This document shows positions 26,512 to 36,369 of a stretch of DNA of 64,000 nt, in pieces (positions within the stretch are counted from its first letter, which is position 1; each line of letters starts with the position of its first letter). The stretch comes from Polymorphum gilvum SL003B-26A1. Its GTDB lineage: Bacteria > Pseudomonadota > Alphaproteobacteria > Rhizobiales > Stappiaceae. The stretch spans positions 4,585,366 to 4,649,365 of the forward strand of contig NC_015259.1 in NCBI RefSeq assembly GCF_000192745.1, given 5' to 3'. The notes under the pieces are model-generated. The model saw nothing but the letters and a program-made list of their open reading frames with translations, made no database searches and was not told the origin of the DNA. The position numbers and the translations under genes are program-made.

Positions 26512-28638
26512 TCAGTCCTCGTCCTTTTCCCTCTCGATTTCCTTGCCGGTGTCCTGGTCGACGACCTTCATCGACAGGCGCACCTTGCCGCGTTCGTCGA
26601 AGCCCATCAGCTTGACCCAGACCTTGTCGCCTTCCTTGACCACGTCGGTGACCTTGGCGACCTTGCGCGGAGCGAGCTGGGAGATGTGGACGAGGCCGTC
26701 CTTGGCGCCGAAGAAGTTCACGAAGGCGCCGAACTCGACGCACTTCACGACCGTGCCTTCGTAGATCATGCCGACTTCCGGCTCGGCAGCGATAGAGTTG
26801 ATCCAGTTGATCGCCGCCTTGATCGCCTTGCCGTCAGCGGAGGCGATCTTGACCGTGCCATCGTCCTCGATGTTCACCTTGGCGCCGGTCTTCTCCACGA
26901 TCTCGCGGATGACCTTGCCGCCGGAGCCGATGACTTCGCGGATCTTGTCGACCGGGATCTTCATGACCTCGATGCGCGGCGCGTGCTCGCCCAGTTCCGG
27001 ACGGGCTTCGGTGATCGCCTTGGACATCTCGCCGAGGATATGGACGCGGCCTTCGCGGGCCTGCTCGAGGGCGACCTTCATGATCTCCTCGGTGATGCCC
27101 TGGATCTTGATGTCCATCTGCAGCGAGGTGATGCCCTCGGCGGTGCCGGCGACCTTGAAGTCCATGTCACCAAGATGGTCCTCGTCACCGAGGATGTCGG
27201 ACAGGACGGCGAAGCGGTCGCCCTCCTTGATCAGGCCCATGGCGATGCCGGCGACCGGCGCCTTGAGCGGCACGCCGGCGTCCATCAGGGCCAGCGACGT
27301 GCCGCAGACGGTGGCCATCGACGACGAGCCGTTGGATTCGGTGATCTCCGACACGACGCGCAGGGTGTAGGGGAACTCGTGCTTGGCCGGCAGCATCGGG
27401 TTGATGGCACGCCAGGCGAGCTTGCCGTGGCCGATCTCGCGGCGTCCCGGCGAGCCCATGCGGCCGGTCTCGCCGACCGAATAGGGCGGGAAGTTGTAGT
27501 GCAGCATGAAGTGGGCCTTGTAGGTCCCCTCCAGAGCATCCACGAACTGCTCGTCCTCGCCCGTGCCGAGGGTGGCGACTACCAGACCCTGGGTCTCGCC
27601 GCGGGTGAACAGGGCCGAACCGTGGGCACGCGGCAGGATGCCGACTTCCGAAACGATCGGGCGGACCGTCTTCAGGTCGCGGCCGTCGATCCGGTGGCCG
27701 GTCTCGATGATGGCGCCGCGGACGATTTCGGCCTCGAGCTTCTTGAACAGGTCGCCGACCACGGTCGCGGCCGGAGCCGCGTCGCCGGCATTGGTGATCA
27801 CGGCCTCGACGACCTTTGTCTTGGCGGCATCGACGGCGTTCCGCCGCTCGGTCTTGCCGGTGATCGTGTAGGCCGCCTTGAGGTCCTCGGCGGCGATGTC
27901 CTTGATGCGGGCGAAGAGGGCCGAATGGTCCGGCAGGTTCAGCCCACGGGGCTCCTTGGCGGCGGTCTCGGCGAGCTTGATGATCGCGTCGATCACGGTC
28001 TGGAAGCCGCTGTGGCCGAACATCACGGCGCCGAGCATGACGTCCTCGGGCAGTTCCTTGGCTTCCGATTCCACCATCAGCACGGCGTCGCCGGTGCCGG
28101 CGACGATGAGGTCGAGGCTGGATTCCGGCATGTCGTCGATCAGCGGGTTGAGCACGTACTCACCGTTGATGTAGCCGACGCGCGCACCGCCGACCGGGCC
28201 CATGAACGGCACGCCGGACAGGGTCAGGGCGGCGGAGGAAGCGACCAGAGCGAGGATGTCCGGCGCGTTCTCCATGTCATGCGACAGCACGGTGACGATC
28301 ACCTGAGTATCGTTCTTGTAGCCCTCGGCGAACAGCGGCCGGATCGGCCGGTCGATCAGGCGCGAGGTCAGGGTCTCGTGCTCGGACGGACGGCCCTCAC
28401 GCTTGAAGTAGCCGCCCGGGATCTTGCCGGCGGCGAACGCCTTTTCCTGGTAATTGACGGTGAGCGGGAAGAAGTCCTGGCCGGGCTTCGGCTCCTTGGC
28501 GGAGACGACGGTCGCCAGCACCTTGGTCTCGCCGTAGGTCGCCATCACGGCGCCGTCGGCCTGGCGGGCAACCTTGCCCGTTTCGAGGATCAGCGGACGT
28601 CCGCCCCACTCGACTTCCACACGATGAATATCGAACAT
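26512..28638 (-). CDS. pnp: Polyribonucleotide nucleotidyltransferase
   Basis: Predicted 708-residue phosphorolytic 3'-5' exoribonuclease, core of the RNA degradosome. Two RNase PH domains are joined by a helical domain, with [11 protein letters not shown] in the first and [14 protein letters not shown] and [19 protein letters not shown] blocks in the second. A KH domain (about 553-612, [15 protein letters not shown]) and an S1 domain (about 622-690) follow, then a charged tail. It is last in the rpsO-pnp unit; two hairpins in its leader suggest the RNase III-type autocontrol known for pnp in other bacteria. Confidence 0.97.
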   Translation of the reverse strand: MFDIHRVEVEWGGRPLILETGKVARQADGAVMATYGETKVLATVVSAKEPKPGQDFFPLTVNYQEKAFAAGKIPGGYFKREGRPSEHETLTSRLIDRPIRPLFAEGYKNDTQVIVTVLSHDMENAPDILALVASSAALTLSGVPFMGPVGGARVGYINGEYVLNPLIDDMPESSLDLIVAGTGDAVLMVESEAKELPEDVMLGAVMFGHSGFQTVIDAIIKLAETAAKEPRGLNLPDHSALFARIKDIAAEDLKAAYTITGKTERRNAVDAAKTKVVEAVITNAGDAAPAATVVGDLFKKLEAEIVRGAIIETGHRIDGRDLKTVRPIVSEVGILPRAHGSALFTRGETQGLVVATLGTGEDEQFVDALEGTYKAHFMLHYNFPPYSVGETGRMGSPGRREIGHGKLAWRAINPMLPAKHEFPYTLRVVSEITESNGSSSMATVCGTSLALMDAGVPLKAPVAGIAMGLIKEGDRFAVLSDILGDEDHLGDMDFKVAGTAEGITSLQMDIKIQGITEEIMKVALEQAREGRVHILGEMSKAITEARPELGEHAPRIEVMKIPVDKIREVIGSGGKVIREIVEKTGAKVNIEDDGTVKIASADGKAIKAAINWINSIAAEPEVGMIYEGTVVKCVEFGAFVNFFGAKDGLVHISQLAPRKVAKVTDVVKEGDKVWVKLMGFDERGKVRLSMKVVDQDTGKEIEREKDED

Positions 28639-28703
28639 TGGTATTCCTTAGCAGCTTCGTCCTGGCGCGCTCACGGAAACGGAGGGCGCGCGCAGACAGG
28701 GGA

Positions 28704-28733
28704 TCGGTCGGCCCCGTATGGGCCGGTTACCGA
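28704..28733 (-). promoter_or_regulatory. Hairpin in the pnp leader, proximal
   Basis: TCGGT-CGGCCC (28704-28714) pairs with GGGCCG (28720-28725) and ACCGA (28729-28733) around a 5-base loop and a 3-base bulge. It lies 66-95 bases upstream of the pnp ATG. Its position resembles the RNase III/PNPase autoregulatory stem of E. coli pnp; no U tract is present, so it is not a terminator. Confidence 0.5.
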
Positions 28734-28764
28734 CAGGACGAGCCATGGGCAAGACGGCGAGACG

Positions 28765-28793
28765 CTCCCGTGCCGCTTCGGCACTACCGGGAG
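28765..28793 (-). promoter_or_regulatory. Hairpin in the pnp leader, distal
   Basis: CTCCCG (28765-28770) pairs with CGGGAG (28788-28793), enclosing a second helix TGCCG/CGGCA with a 3-base loop. It lies between rpsO and pnp and may be a processing site. Confidence 0.45.
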
Positions 28794-28842
28794 AGCATCC
28801 GGCGATCCTGCCCCATGACCGTCATGCGACTTCCTATAAGCA

Positions 28843-28872
28843 AACGCGGCGGGCAAATCCACCCACCGCGTT
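28843..28872 (-). terminator. Hairpin downstream of rpsO
   Basis: AACGCGGCGGG (28843-28853) pairs with CCCACCGCGTT (28862-28872), giving 11 pairs including one G-U, with an 8-base loop, 14 bases after the rpsO stop. The minus strand continues TGCTTAT, a weak U tract. It is probably a leaky terminator or 3'-end stabiliser ahead of pnp. Confidence 0.6.
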
Positions 28873-28886
28873 GCGTTGCGTCCTGA

Positions 28887-29156
28887 TCAGCGACGGATTC
28901 CGAGGCGCTGGATCAGATCCTTGTAGCGCTTCTCGTCCTTCTTGTTCAGGTAGTCGAGCAGGGAACGGCGCAGAGCGACCATCTTCAGTAGGCCCCGGCG
29001 GGAATGGTTGTCCTTGCTGTGGCCCTTGAAGTGTTCGGTCAGGTTGTTGATCCGTTCCGTCAGCACTGCGACCTGGACTTCCGGAGAACCGGTATCGCCT
29101 TCCTTGGTCGCGTATTCCGTGATCAGCTCGGCCTTGCGCTCGGCAGTGATCGACAT
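28887..29156 (-). CDS. rpsO: 30S ribosomal protein S15
   Basis: Predicted 89-residue primary rRNA-binding protein of the small subunit platform. It begins [12 protein letters not shown] and contains the conserved [12 protein letters not shown] and RRSLLDYL helices and the end [12 protein letters not shown]. The ATG at 29156 is preceded by AAAGGA. It heads the rpsO-pnp pair. In this window the usual truB-rpsO neighbourhood is kept but a small plus-strand gene intervenes. Confidence 0.97.
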   Translation of the reverse strand: MSITAERKAELITEYATKEGDTGSPEVQVAVLTERINNLTEHFKGHSKDNHSRRGLLKMVALRRSLLDYLNKKDEKRYKDLIQRLGIRR

Positions 29157-29516
29157 CGGTGGTCCTTTCGGGTTCGGTCCGCGGCGTGCCTGCGGACCTT
29201 TGGTCGGTGACGAGGCCGGGCCGATACTCATCCGCAATCGATACGAATGGTGCAAAGGTCCGGTCGCTTCGCCGTGGGATGAGCGTTCTGCCGTTCAGCC
29301 AGGGCCGGGATGTCGTCCAGCGAAGGTCGGGCGAAACGCGTTCGGACCCGTCACGGGCCCGATCGCGCGGGACTATGACGGAGACCGGCCCATTTTTCCA
29401 GTCTTTTGTTTCCCCGGCGTCGAACCCTCTCCGGCCGATCCCGCGAGACGGCGGAAGTAGCCGGAATCGGCGCCGTCCGCCTTGCGCCCCGACCACGGCG
29501 CACCGATATCAGCCGG
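29157..29516. other. 360-base non-coding gap between rpsO and the small secreted-protein gene
   Basis: These are divergent 5' regions. No tRNA, terminator or convincing sigma-70 promoter could be recognised on either strand. The rpsO promoter must lie here. A pyrimidine-rich stretch around 29393-29414 is the only compositional feature. Confidence 0.6.
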
Positions 29517-29828
29517 ATGACCAAGGTATCGCCAAAAGCCGTTGTGGGTCTGCTGGTTGCCGGCCTGATCGCCACGCCGGCGGGCGCGGATTCTGTCTAT
29601 CGCAACGATCCCGCCGGCGCGCCCTACGTCGAAGGCGCGCCGGCGCAGCAGCGGCACTACGACCGCCGCGACGTGCGTCCCGGCTACCGTCCGGGCGAGC
29701 GCCCGGGCTATCGCCCCGGAGAGTTCCCCGGCTATCGCCCAGGGACCGCATACCCGTACGGCGGGCGCAGTCCGAGCGTCGCCTGCCCGCCGGACCAAGG
29801 CGACTGCGTCCGCGACAACAGACGGTAG
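29517..29828 (+). CDS. Small secreted protein with GYRPG repeats, function unknown
   Basis: Predicted 103-residue protein I cannot assign to a characterised family. Residues 1-24 form a signal peptide (core AVVGLLVAGLIAT, cleavage after about AGA). The mature part is rich in Pro, Gly, Arg and Tyr. It contains three consecutive 8-residue units of the form RPGYRPGE (54-77) and ends with two cysteines (C90, C97) that could form a disulfide. The ATG at 29517 lacks a strong ribosome site; an in-frame open stretch to 29406 lacks the signal. It is the only plus-strand gene between 24.8 and 57.4 kb, lying between truB and rpsO. An outer-membrane or cell-wall association is possible but unproven. Confidence 0.6.
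   Translation: MTKVSPKAVVGLLVAGLIATPAGADSVYRNDPAGAPYVEGAPAQQRHYDRRDVRPGYRPGERPGYRPGEFPGYRPGTAYPYGGRSPSVACPPDQGDCVRDNRR
29676..29747 (+). repeat. Three 24-base tandem repeats coding for PGYRPG units
   Basis: The repeats encode RPGYRPGE, RPGYRPGE and FPGYRPGT. Synonymous differences between the copies show the repeat is kept at protein level rather than being a fresh duplication. Confidence 0.8.
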
Positions 29829-29862
29829 CCGCCGGAAGACCCGGGGATTCGGGACGGACGGT

Positions 29863-30792
29863 TCAAAGATGCAGGACGCGGGCCGGCTGGAAACGCCCCT
29901 TCTCGACGCTGCCGATGGCGACTGGTACGCCGGCGTGGCTGGCAAAGGCCTGCTCGCAGGTCAGTGGCGCCGTGCGTCCACGCAGCAGGATCGCAACGCC
30001 CTGACGGATTCGGCCGGCGTCATCCGCGGAGACCTCGATCTCCGGCAAGCCTTCGAGCGCCTCGCGCACCGGCAGCACGAAATCGAGCAGGTCCTCCACC
30101 CCTGCCGCCTCCGCGGCCGCCCCCTCAAGCTCGTCGAGGCCCACCATGTCGGCCTCGCCGAACGGGCCGACCAGCAGGCGTCGCAGCTCGGTCACATGGC
30201 CGCGGGTGCCCAGCCGGCGGCCGAGATCGCGGGCCAGCGCGCGCACATAGGTACCCTTGCCGCATTCGGCTTCGAACACGGCCCGGTCGGCGTCGAGGCA
30301 TTCGACGAGGTCGAGCCGGTGCACGTCGATCGGCCGCGCCTCCAGTTCGACGACCTCGCCTTCGCGGGCGAGGTCGTAGGCGCGCTCGCCGCCGACCTTG
30401 ATGGCGGAGAACTTGGGCGGCACCTGGAGGATCGTGCCGGTGAACTCGGGCAGTACCGCACGGATCTCGTCGGGACCGGGACGCAGCTCCGAGGAGGCGA
30501 TCACCATGCCCTCGGTGTCGTCGGTATCAGTTTCCGCGCCCCAGGTGACTTCGAAGCGGTAGACCTTGCGGCCGTTCATGACCAGAGAGACCGTCTTGGT
30601 CGCCTCACCGAAGGCGAGCGGCAGACAACCGGAGGCGCGCGGATCCAGCGTGCCGGCATGGCCGACTTTCTCGGGATGGAAGATCCGCTTGATCCGGGAC
30701 AGGGCGTCGTTGGAGGTCAGGCCGTAGGGCTTGTCTAGCACCAGCCAGCCGTCGATGGGATTCCGGTTCCTGCGGGCCTTCGGGCGCGCCAT
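29863..30792 (-). CDS. truB: tRNA pseudouridine-55 synthase
   Basis: Predicted 309-residue enzyme making pseudouridine 55 in the T loop of tRNAs. The motif VGHAGTLDPRASGCLPL contains the catalytic aspartate; DKPYGLTSNDAL near the amino end and KVYRFEVTWG are standard. It follows rbfA by 36 bases in the nusA-infB operon. The basic amino end ARPKARRNRNP is typical of alphaproteobacterial TruB. Confidence 0.97.
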   Translation of the reverse strand: MARPKARRNRNPIDGWLVLDKPYGLTSNDALSRIKRIFHPEKVGHAGTLDPRASGCLPLAFGEATKTVSLVMNGRKVYRFEVTWGAETDTDDTEGMVIASSELRPGPDEIRAVLPEFTGTILQVPPKFSAIKVGGERAYDLAREGEVVELEARPIDVHRLDLVECLDADRAVFEAECGKGTYVRALARDLGRRLGTRGHVTELRRLLVGPFGEADMVGLDELEGAAAEAAGVEDLLDFVLPVREALEGLPEIEVSADDAGRIRQGVAILLRGRTAPLTCEQAFASHAGVPVAIGSVEKGRFQPARVLHL

Positions 30793-30828
30793 CTCTCGTA
30801 TTCCTCAAGCTGTCGAGCGTGTAGGGGG

Positions 30829-31230
30829 TCAGTCGTCGGACTCGATGTCGCGCTGCACGTCCGGCGAATGCAGCAGATGTCCGATCCGATCGTCGTCGTC
30901 GAAGCGGGTGTCCAACACGAAGCGCAGGTCCGGCATGTACTTGAGCGTGAGGCGCCGGGAGACCTGACCGCGGATGTATTTCGCGCTCCGATTCAGCGCC
31001 TTGACAATGCGTTCGCCATGCGCGCCGCCGAGCGGCATGACCAGACAGGACGCCAGACGCAGATCCGGCGTCATGCGCACTTCGGGGACGGTGATGATCA
31101 CGCCGTCCAGATCGGGATCGGCCAACTGGCCGCGGGTGAGAATGTCGGACAGTTCCTTACGGACCAGTTCCCCGACCCGCAATTGTCTCTGCGAGGGCAT
31201 TCCCCCGCCGTCTGCATGCGATCTAACCAT
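30829..31230 (-). CDS. rbfA: 30S ribosome-binding factor A
   Basis: Predicted 133-residue cold-shock/ribosome maturation factor that binds the 30S subunit near 16S helix 1. The KH-like core is recognisable in PSQRQLRVGELVRKEL, and VRMTPDLRLASCLVMPLGG and the carboxyl end LRFVLDTRFDDDDRIGHLL are conserved. I use the ATG at 31230; an inner ATG at 31200 would remove the first ten residues. A hairpin lies in the 111-base gap after infB. Confidence 0.95.
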   Translation of the reverse strand: MVRSHADGGGMPSQRQLRVGELVRKELSDILTRGQLADPDLDGVIITVPEVRMTPDLRLASCLVMPLGGAHGERIVKALNRSAKYIRGQVSRRLTLKYMPDLRFVLDTRFDDDDRIGHLLHSPDVQRDIESDD

Positions 31231-31275
31231 TCGACCAGTCCAATCCGATCCCGGACCTCGAGATCCGGTCCTTCC

Positions 31276-31318
31276 AAAAATGCAAGGCGCCGGCGCGGTG
31301 TGCATCGCGCCGGCGCCT
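31276..31318 (-). terminator. Strong hairpin between infB and rbfA (attenuator-like)
   Basis: A perfect 13-base-pair stem, AGGCGCCGGCGCG (31285-31297) with CGCGCCGGCGCCT (31306-31318), and an 8-base loop. On the minus strand a T5 run follows four bases later (31276-31280). Inside a conserved operon this is more likely a partial terminator than an end. Confidence 0.65.
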
Positions 31319-31341
31319 GATCTGCAGCGAGACGCCGAACC

Positions 31342-33969
31342 TCAGAGGGTTCGTGCGATCTGCTCGACCCGGAAGCATTCGATGATGTCGCCCGGGCGCA
31401 TGTCCTGGTAGTTGACGAAGTTCATGCCGCATTCCTGGCCGGATTCGACGGACTTGACCTCGTCCTTGAAGCGCTTGAGTGTGCCGAGTTTGCCTTCGTG
31501 GACGACGACATCGTCGCGGATGAGGCGCACTTCCGCACCGCGTTCGACGACCCCTTCGGTAACCAGGCAGCCCGCGACCTTGCCGACCTTGGAAATATGG
31601 AAGATCTCCTTGATCTCGGCATTGCCGAGGAAGGTCTCGCGCCGCTCCGGCGACAGCAGTCCGGACATGGCGGCTTTCACATCGTCGACGAGATCATAGA
31701 TGATATTGTAGTAGCGGATCTCGATGCCCTCGCGGTCGGCCGCCTCGCGCGCCTGCTTGTTGGCCCGCACGTTGAAGCCGATGATCGGCGCATTGGAGGC
31801 CGCAGCAAGCGTGATGTCGCTCTCCGTGATGCCGCCGACGCCAGAGTGGAGGATTCGGGCGGCGACCTCGTCGGTGCCCAGTTTCTCCACCGCATGCGCG
31901 ATGGCTTCGGCGGAGCCCTGCACGTCGGCCTTGATGACCAGCGGGAACTCCTTCTTTCCGGTCTCCTGGAGCCGGTTCATCATCTGCTCGAGCGAGCCGC
32001 GCGATCCGGCGCGGACCACGGAGGCCTTCTCGCGCTTCTGGCGCTGGCGGTAATCGACAATCTCACGGGCGCGCGCCTCGTTCTCCACCACGGCGACCAT
32101 GTCGCCGGCTTCCGGAGTCCCCTGGAAGCCGAGCACCTCGACCGGCTTGGACGGATCGGCCTCCTTCACCTGCTGTCCGTTCTCGTCCAGCATGGCGCGC
32201 ACGCGGCCCCATTCGGCGCCGGCGACAAGAATGTCGCCGACCCGCAGGGTACCCTTCTGCACCAGGACGGTGGCGACCGGACCGCGGCCCTTGTCGAGCT
32301 GGGCTTCGATGACGAGGCCCTCGGCGGTGCGGTTCGGATTGGCCTTGAGTTCGAGCACCTCGGCCTGCAGCACGATCATTTCCAGCAGCCTGTCGAGGTT
32401 CTGGCCGGTCTTGGCCGAGACCTCGACCTCGATGGTGTCCCCGCCCATGGACTCCACGACGATCTCGTCGTTGAGCAGCTCGGTGCGCACCCGATTCGGG
32501 TCGGCCGACGGCTTGTCGATCTTGTTGATGGCCACGATGATCGGCACGCCTGCAGCGCGGGCATGCGAGATCGCCTCGCGGGTCTGCGGCATGACGCCGT
32601 CGTCTGCCGCCACCACCAGCACGACGATGTCTGTCGCCCTGGCGCCGCGGGCGCGCATCTGGGTGAAGGCCGCGTGACCGGGCGTGTCGATGAAGGTGAT
32701 CTTGTTGCCGTCCTTCTCGACCTGATAGGCGCCGATGTGCTGCGTGATGCCGCCGGCCTCGCCGGACACGACCTTGGCGTTGCGGATGGCGTCGAGCAAC
32801 GACGTCTTGCCATGGTCGACGTGGCCCATGATGGTGACCACCGGCGGCCGCGGCAGCAGGGTGTCCTCAGCATCGGCTTCCGAAAACAGGCCTTCCTCGA
32901 CGTCCGATTCGGACACGCGCTTGACCGTGTGGCCGAGTTCGGCAGCGATCAGTTCGGCGGTGTCGGCGTCGATGACGTCGTTGATCTTCATCATCTGGCC
33001 CTGCTTCATCAGCAGCTTGATGACGTCGACCGCACGCTCGGCCATGCGGTTGGCGAGTTCCTGGATGGTGATCGCCTCCGGCAGCACGACATCTCGGGAG
33101 ATCTTCTCGCGGACGGTCTGCATGCCGCCGCGCTTCTCCTTCTCGCGCCGGCGGCGCAGAGAGGCAAGCGAGCGAGAGCGCTGCTCGTCCGAACCGCCGG
33201 TGGCGGCGGAGATGGTCAGCTTCGACCGACGGCGGTCTTCACCGGTGCGGGCGCGAACCGGGGCAGGCGCCGCCTTCGGCCGCTTGACCGTGCGCAGCGA
33301 CTTGCGGCTTTCGTCTTCGGCCTCCTCGTCTTCCGGCTTGGCGGTGACGCGCGGCCGTTCCATGGCGGGCTGCACCGGCTCGGCCTTGGCTGCGGGGGCA
33401 GCGGGCGCCAGCGCTTCGGCGACGGGTTCAGCCGTCGGCCTCTCGACCGCGGCGACGCTTTCCTCCGCCTCGCGGAGCTTCCGTTCCTCTTCCTCGGCCT
33501 TGAGGCGCGCTTCTTCCTCCGCCCGGCGGATGGCTTCCTGCTCGGCGCGGCGCTTGGCCTCTTCCTCGGCGCGCTTGCGCTCCTCGACCTCGCGTTCCTG
33601 GGCGAGCTTGAGCGCAGTGGCGCGGGCGGCAGCCTCTTCCTGGGTCAGCGTGCGCAACACGGCACCGCCCGGGCGCTGCTGCGGCCTCTGCGGCTGGGCC
33701 GGGCGGCGGTCCTGCCTGTCGGCCGCCGGCTGGGGCGCGGGCTCGCGCGGCCGTTCGACCGGGGCCGGCGCCGCGGCTTCCGCGTCGCCCCTGCCTTCCT
33801 GTCCCGGCACCACGATGCGGCGCTTCTTCTTCTCCACGACGACAGCCTTGGACCGGCCATGCGAGAAACTTTGGCGCACAGTTCCCTGTTCCACGCCGCC
33901 CCGCTTGAGGCCGAGGGTCTTCCGCTCGACGCTGATCGTCTTGTCGCCTGGATTCTTGGTATCGTTCAT
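31342..33969 (-). CDS. infB: Translation initiation factor IF-2
   Basis: Predicted 875-residue GTPase that brings initiator tRNA to the 30S subunit. A long basic/acidic amino-terminal part (to about 290) includes an alanine-proline region and a highly charged coiled-coil-like stretch ([18 protein letters not shown]). An IF2-N domain follows, then the G domain with [12 protein letters not shown] around residue 380, DTPGHAAF and NKIDK, and the C-domains. AAGG stands just before the ATG at 33969. It is preceded at 7 bases by the YlxR-type gene, as in the nusA operon of other bacteria. Confidence 0.97.
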   Translation of the reverse strand: MNDTKNPGDKTISVERKTLGLKRGGVEQGTVRQSFSHGRSKAVVVEKKKRRIVVPGQEGRGDAEAAAPAPVERPREPAPQPAADRQDRRPAQPQRPQQRPGGAVLRTLTQEEAAARATALKLAQEREVEERKRAEEEAKRRAEQEAIRRAEEEARLKAEEEERKLREAEESVAAVERPTAEPVAEALAPAAPAAKAEPVQPAMERPRVTAKPEDEEAEDESRKSLRTVKRPKAAPAPVRARTGEDRRRSKLTISAATGGSDEQRSRSLASLRRRREKEKRGGMQTVREKISRDVVLPEAITIQELANRMAERAVDVIKLLMKQGQMMKINDVIDADTAELIAAELGHTVKRVSESDVEEGLFSEADAEDTLLPRPPVVTIMGHVDHGKTSLLDAIRNAKVVSGEAGGITQHIGAYQVEKDGNKITFIDTPGHAAFTQMRARGARATDIVVLVVAADDGVMPQTREAISHARAAGVPIIVAINKIDKPSADPNRVRTELLNDEIVVESMGGDTIEVEVSAKTGQNLDRLLEMIVLQAEVLELKANPNRTAEGLVIEAQLDKGRGPVATVLVQKGTLRVGDILVAGAEWGRVRAMLDENGQQVKEADPSKPVEVLGFQGTPEAGDMVAVVENEARAREIVDYRQRQKREKASVVRAGSRGSLEQMMNRLQETGKKEFPLVIKADVQGSAEAIAHAVEKLGTDEVAARILHSGVGGITESDITLAAASNAPIIGFNVRANKQAREAADREGIEIRYYNIIYDLVDDVKAAMSGLLSPERRETFLGNAEIKEIFHISKVGKVAGCLVTEGVVERGAEVRLIRDDVVVHEGKLGTLKRFKDEVKSVESGQECGMNFVNYQDMRPGDIIECFRVEQIARTL

Positions 33970-33976
33970 ATTGCCT

Positions 33977-34624
33977 TCAGTCCTGCGCTGCTGCACCGTC
34001 CGCGCCGCCGCGATCTTTCGCGGCGGACTCTGCCCGGAACGCCTCCAGTTCGCGCACCCGCGCAAGGAAGCCTTCGCTCGCCCGGCCCGCGAGCAGTGCA
34101 GCATGTATCACATTAGTCCGACCCAATGCCAAATCCAATTGAGTCGAATCGAACAAACGGACGACCGGAGCGCCGTTTGTGGTTCCAAACCGGCTTGCGG
34201 CCACCGCCGCAAGCTTGCGTATGCCGTCCTCGGACGCGTCCGAGGCATGAATCAGCGCGATCACCGGATCCCGCCGCAGAGCGGCCTCGACCTTGGCGAA
34301 ACCGGTGACGACTTCGCCGGCCTTGCGCGCCAGCGACAGGGCCGACAGCGCCGCCTTCGTCATCAGCGCCTCGACCCGGTCGACAAGGCCCGGTTCGACC
34401 CGGACCTCGCATTTCAGCGCGCGTCCGAAGACGCGCTTGCGTTCCGCCATGTCGACCGCCGCGCGCGTGGCGCTCACCCAGACGCCGCGTCCGGGCAGCT
34501 TGCGGCGCAGATCCGGAACGATCTTCCCATCGGGATCCGCAACGAAGCGGATCAGCCGGGACACCGGCAGAACCTGCCGGGTGACGGCACATTGCCGTTC
34601 CAGCGGCTCGTTCTTTCTCGGCAC
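33977..34624 (-). CDS. YlxR (DUF448) RNA-binding protein with L7Ae-like second domain
   Basis: Predicted 215-residue protein between nusA and infB, the classic place of YlxR. Residues 1-85 are the YlxR domain ([32 protein letters not shown]). Residues about 88-185 resemble a ribosomal L7Ae/L30e-type RNA-binding fold ([31 protein letters not shown]). A nucleic-acid-binding role in transcription or translation is inferred; YlxR proteins have been linked to RNase P and gene regulation elsewhere. The two-domain form is usual in alphaproteobacteria. Confidence 0.88.
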   Translation of the reverse strand: MPRKNEPLERQCAVTRQVLPVSRLIRFVADPDGKIVPDLRRKLPGRGVWVSATRAAVDMAERKRVFGRALKCEVRVEPGLVDRVEALMTKAALSALSLARKAGEVVTGFAKVEAALRRDPVIALIHASDASEDGIRKLAAVAASRFGTTNGAPVVRLFDSTQLDLALGRTNVIHAALLAGRASEGFLARVRELEAFRAESAAKDRGGADGAAAQD

Positions 34625-34660
34625 CCAGGGCCTCCGTGGTTGTCGTTGCGGCCCGACCGA

Positions 34661-36295
34661 TCAGCCTTCCAGGATCGTGCCGGCCGGCTGGTCTTCTTCT
34701 GCCGCTTCGCCTGCGTCCCCGATCTCGTCGTTCTGGTTGGCGAGTTCCTCCTCGGTGATCCAGCCCGCCGCGAGGCGGGCGGCGAGGATCATCGCCTCGG
34801 CATCGGCACGCGAGACGTCGAACCCGGAGAGGGCGCCGTCGTGACGAATCGTTTCGCCTTCCTTGCGTTCGGTCCAGCCAACCAGGTCATCGGTGGCGCA
34901 GCCGGCAAGGTCCTCGATGGTCTTGACACCGTCCTTGCCGAGGGCGACGAGCATGGCGGTGGTCAGGCCGTCGATCGAGCGCAGTTCGTCCTGGACGCCG
35001 AGTTCGCGCCGCTCGTCGTCGAGCTTGGCTTCGAGCTCCGCGAGATAGTCGCGCGCCCGGGCCTGGATCTCCTCGGCCGTGTCTTCGTCGAAGCCCTCGA
35101 TCATGGCGATCTCTTCAAGGTCGACATAGGCGACTTCCTCGACCGAGGTGAAGCCTTCCGTAGCAAGCAGTTGGCCGACCATCTCGTCGACGTTAAGCGC
35201 CTCCATGAACAGCGTCGAACGTTCCTGGAACTCCTTCTGACGCCGCTCGCTCTCTTCCTGCTCCGTCATGATGTCGATCGCCCAGCCGGTCAGCTGGGAG
35301 GCAAGGCGCACGTTCTGCCCGCGCCGGCCGATGGCCAGCGACAGCTGTTCGTCCGGCACGACGACCTCGATGCGTTCGGCATCCTCGTCGAGCACAACCT
35401 TGGCGACTTCTGCCGGCTGCAGCGCGTTGACGATGAAGGTCGCGGCGTCCGGGTTCCACGGAATGATGTCGATCTTCTCGCCCTGTAGTTCGCCGACGAC
35501 CGCCTGGACGCGGCTACCGCGCATGCCGACGCAGGCGCCGACCGGATCGATGGAGCTGTCCTTGGAGATCACCGCGATCTTCGCGCGCGACCCTGGATCG
35601 CGGGCGACCGCCTTGATCTCGATGACGCCGTCGTAGATCTCCGGCACTTCCTGGGCGAACAACTTGGCCATGAACTGCGGGTGGGTGCGCGACAGGAAGA
35701 TCTGCGGTCCGCGCTGTTCACGGCGGACGTCGTAGATATAGGCGCGGATGCGGTCCCCGGTACGGAAAATCTCGCGCGGGATCAGTTCGTCGCGGCGCAC
35801 GATGCCTTCGCCGCGGCCGAGGTCGACGATGACGTTGCCGTACTCGGCGCGTTTGACGACGCCATTGACGATCTCGCCGATGCGATCCTTGAACTCGTCA
35901 TACTGGCGGTCGCGTTCGGCTTCGCGCACCTTCTGCACGATCACCTGCTTGGCCGACTGGGCAGCGATGCGGCCGAAGTCGAGCGGCGGCAAAGGCTCGG
36001 CGATGAAATCGCCAAGGGTTGCCTCGGGGTTGCGGGCCTTGGCATCGGCAAGCGAGATCTCGGTCGATACGTTCTCCACCGTCTCGACCACCTGAAGCAG
36101 GCGCTGCAGCCGGATCTCGCCCGTTTTCGAGTTGATCTCGGCGCGCACCTCCGTTTCCGTGCCGTAGCGCGAGCGCGCGGCCTTCTGGATCGCATCCTCC
36201 ATCGCCGCGATGACGATGCCCCGATCGATCGACTTCTCCCTGGCGACCGCATCGGCGATCTGCAGCAGCTCCAGCCGGTTCGCGCTGATAGCCAT
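34661..36295 (-). CDS. nusA: Transcription termination/antitermination protein NusA
   Basis: Predicted 544-residue RNA polymerase-associated factor. The amino-terminal domain begins with the [15 protein letters not shown] helix. An S1 domain (about 135-200) is followed by two KH domains ([21 protein letters not shown] and [12 protein letters not shown]) and a carboxyl-terminal helix-hairpin-helix part ending in an acidic tail ([10 protein letters not shown]). It lies 74 bases after rimP and 36 before the YlxR gene. Confidence 0.97.
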   Translation of the reverse strand: MAISANRLELLQIADAVAREKSIDRGIVIAAMEDAIQKAARSRYGTETEVRAEINSKTGEIRLQRLLQVVETVENVSTEISLADAKARNPEATLGDFIAEPLPPLDFGRIAAQSAKQVIVQKVREAERDRQYDEFKDRIGEIVNGVVKRAEYGNVIVDLGRGEGIVRRDELIPREIFRTGDRIRAYIYDVRREQRGPQIFLSRTHPQFMAKLFAQEVPEIYDGVIEIKAVARDPGSRAKIAVISKDSSIDPVGACVGMRGSRVQAVVGELQGEKIDIIPWNPDAATFIVNALQPAEVAKVVLDEDAERIEVVVPDEQLSLAIGRRGQNVRLASQLTGWAIDIMTEQEESERRQKEFQERSTLFMEALNVDEMVGQLLATEGFTSVEEVAYVDLEEIAMIEGFDEDTAEEIQARARDYLAELEAKLDDERRELGVQDELRSIDGLTTAMLVALGKDGVKTIEDLAGCATDDLVGWTERKEGETIRHDGALSGFDVSRADAEAMILAARLAAGWITEEELANQNDEIGDAGEAAEEDQPAGTILEG

Positions 36296-36369
36296 GTTCG
36301 TCCACTCCTCTTGCGCGCCTGGTGTTCACGCGTCTTCTGAATAAACCTTCGGACCGCGGCCTGCGTCCA

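Noticed and set aside
26686..28818. 710-codon open frame antisense to pnp
   Set aside because: Same artefact of codon bias; pnp on the other strand is unmistakable.
29395..29450. tRNA-like segment with GTCGAACCC near a pyrimidine-rich stretch
   Set aside because: The flanking bases do not form a T arm or an acceptor stem, and no anticodon arm can be placed.
31498..34116. 872-codon open frame antisense to infB
   Set aside because: It mirrors infB in a GC-rich genome where third-position GC keeps antisense frames open. The translation is low-complexity His/Asp/Leu/Gly and resembles no family.
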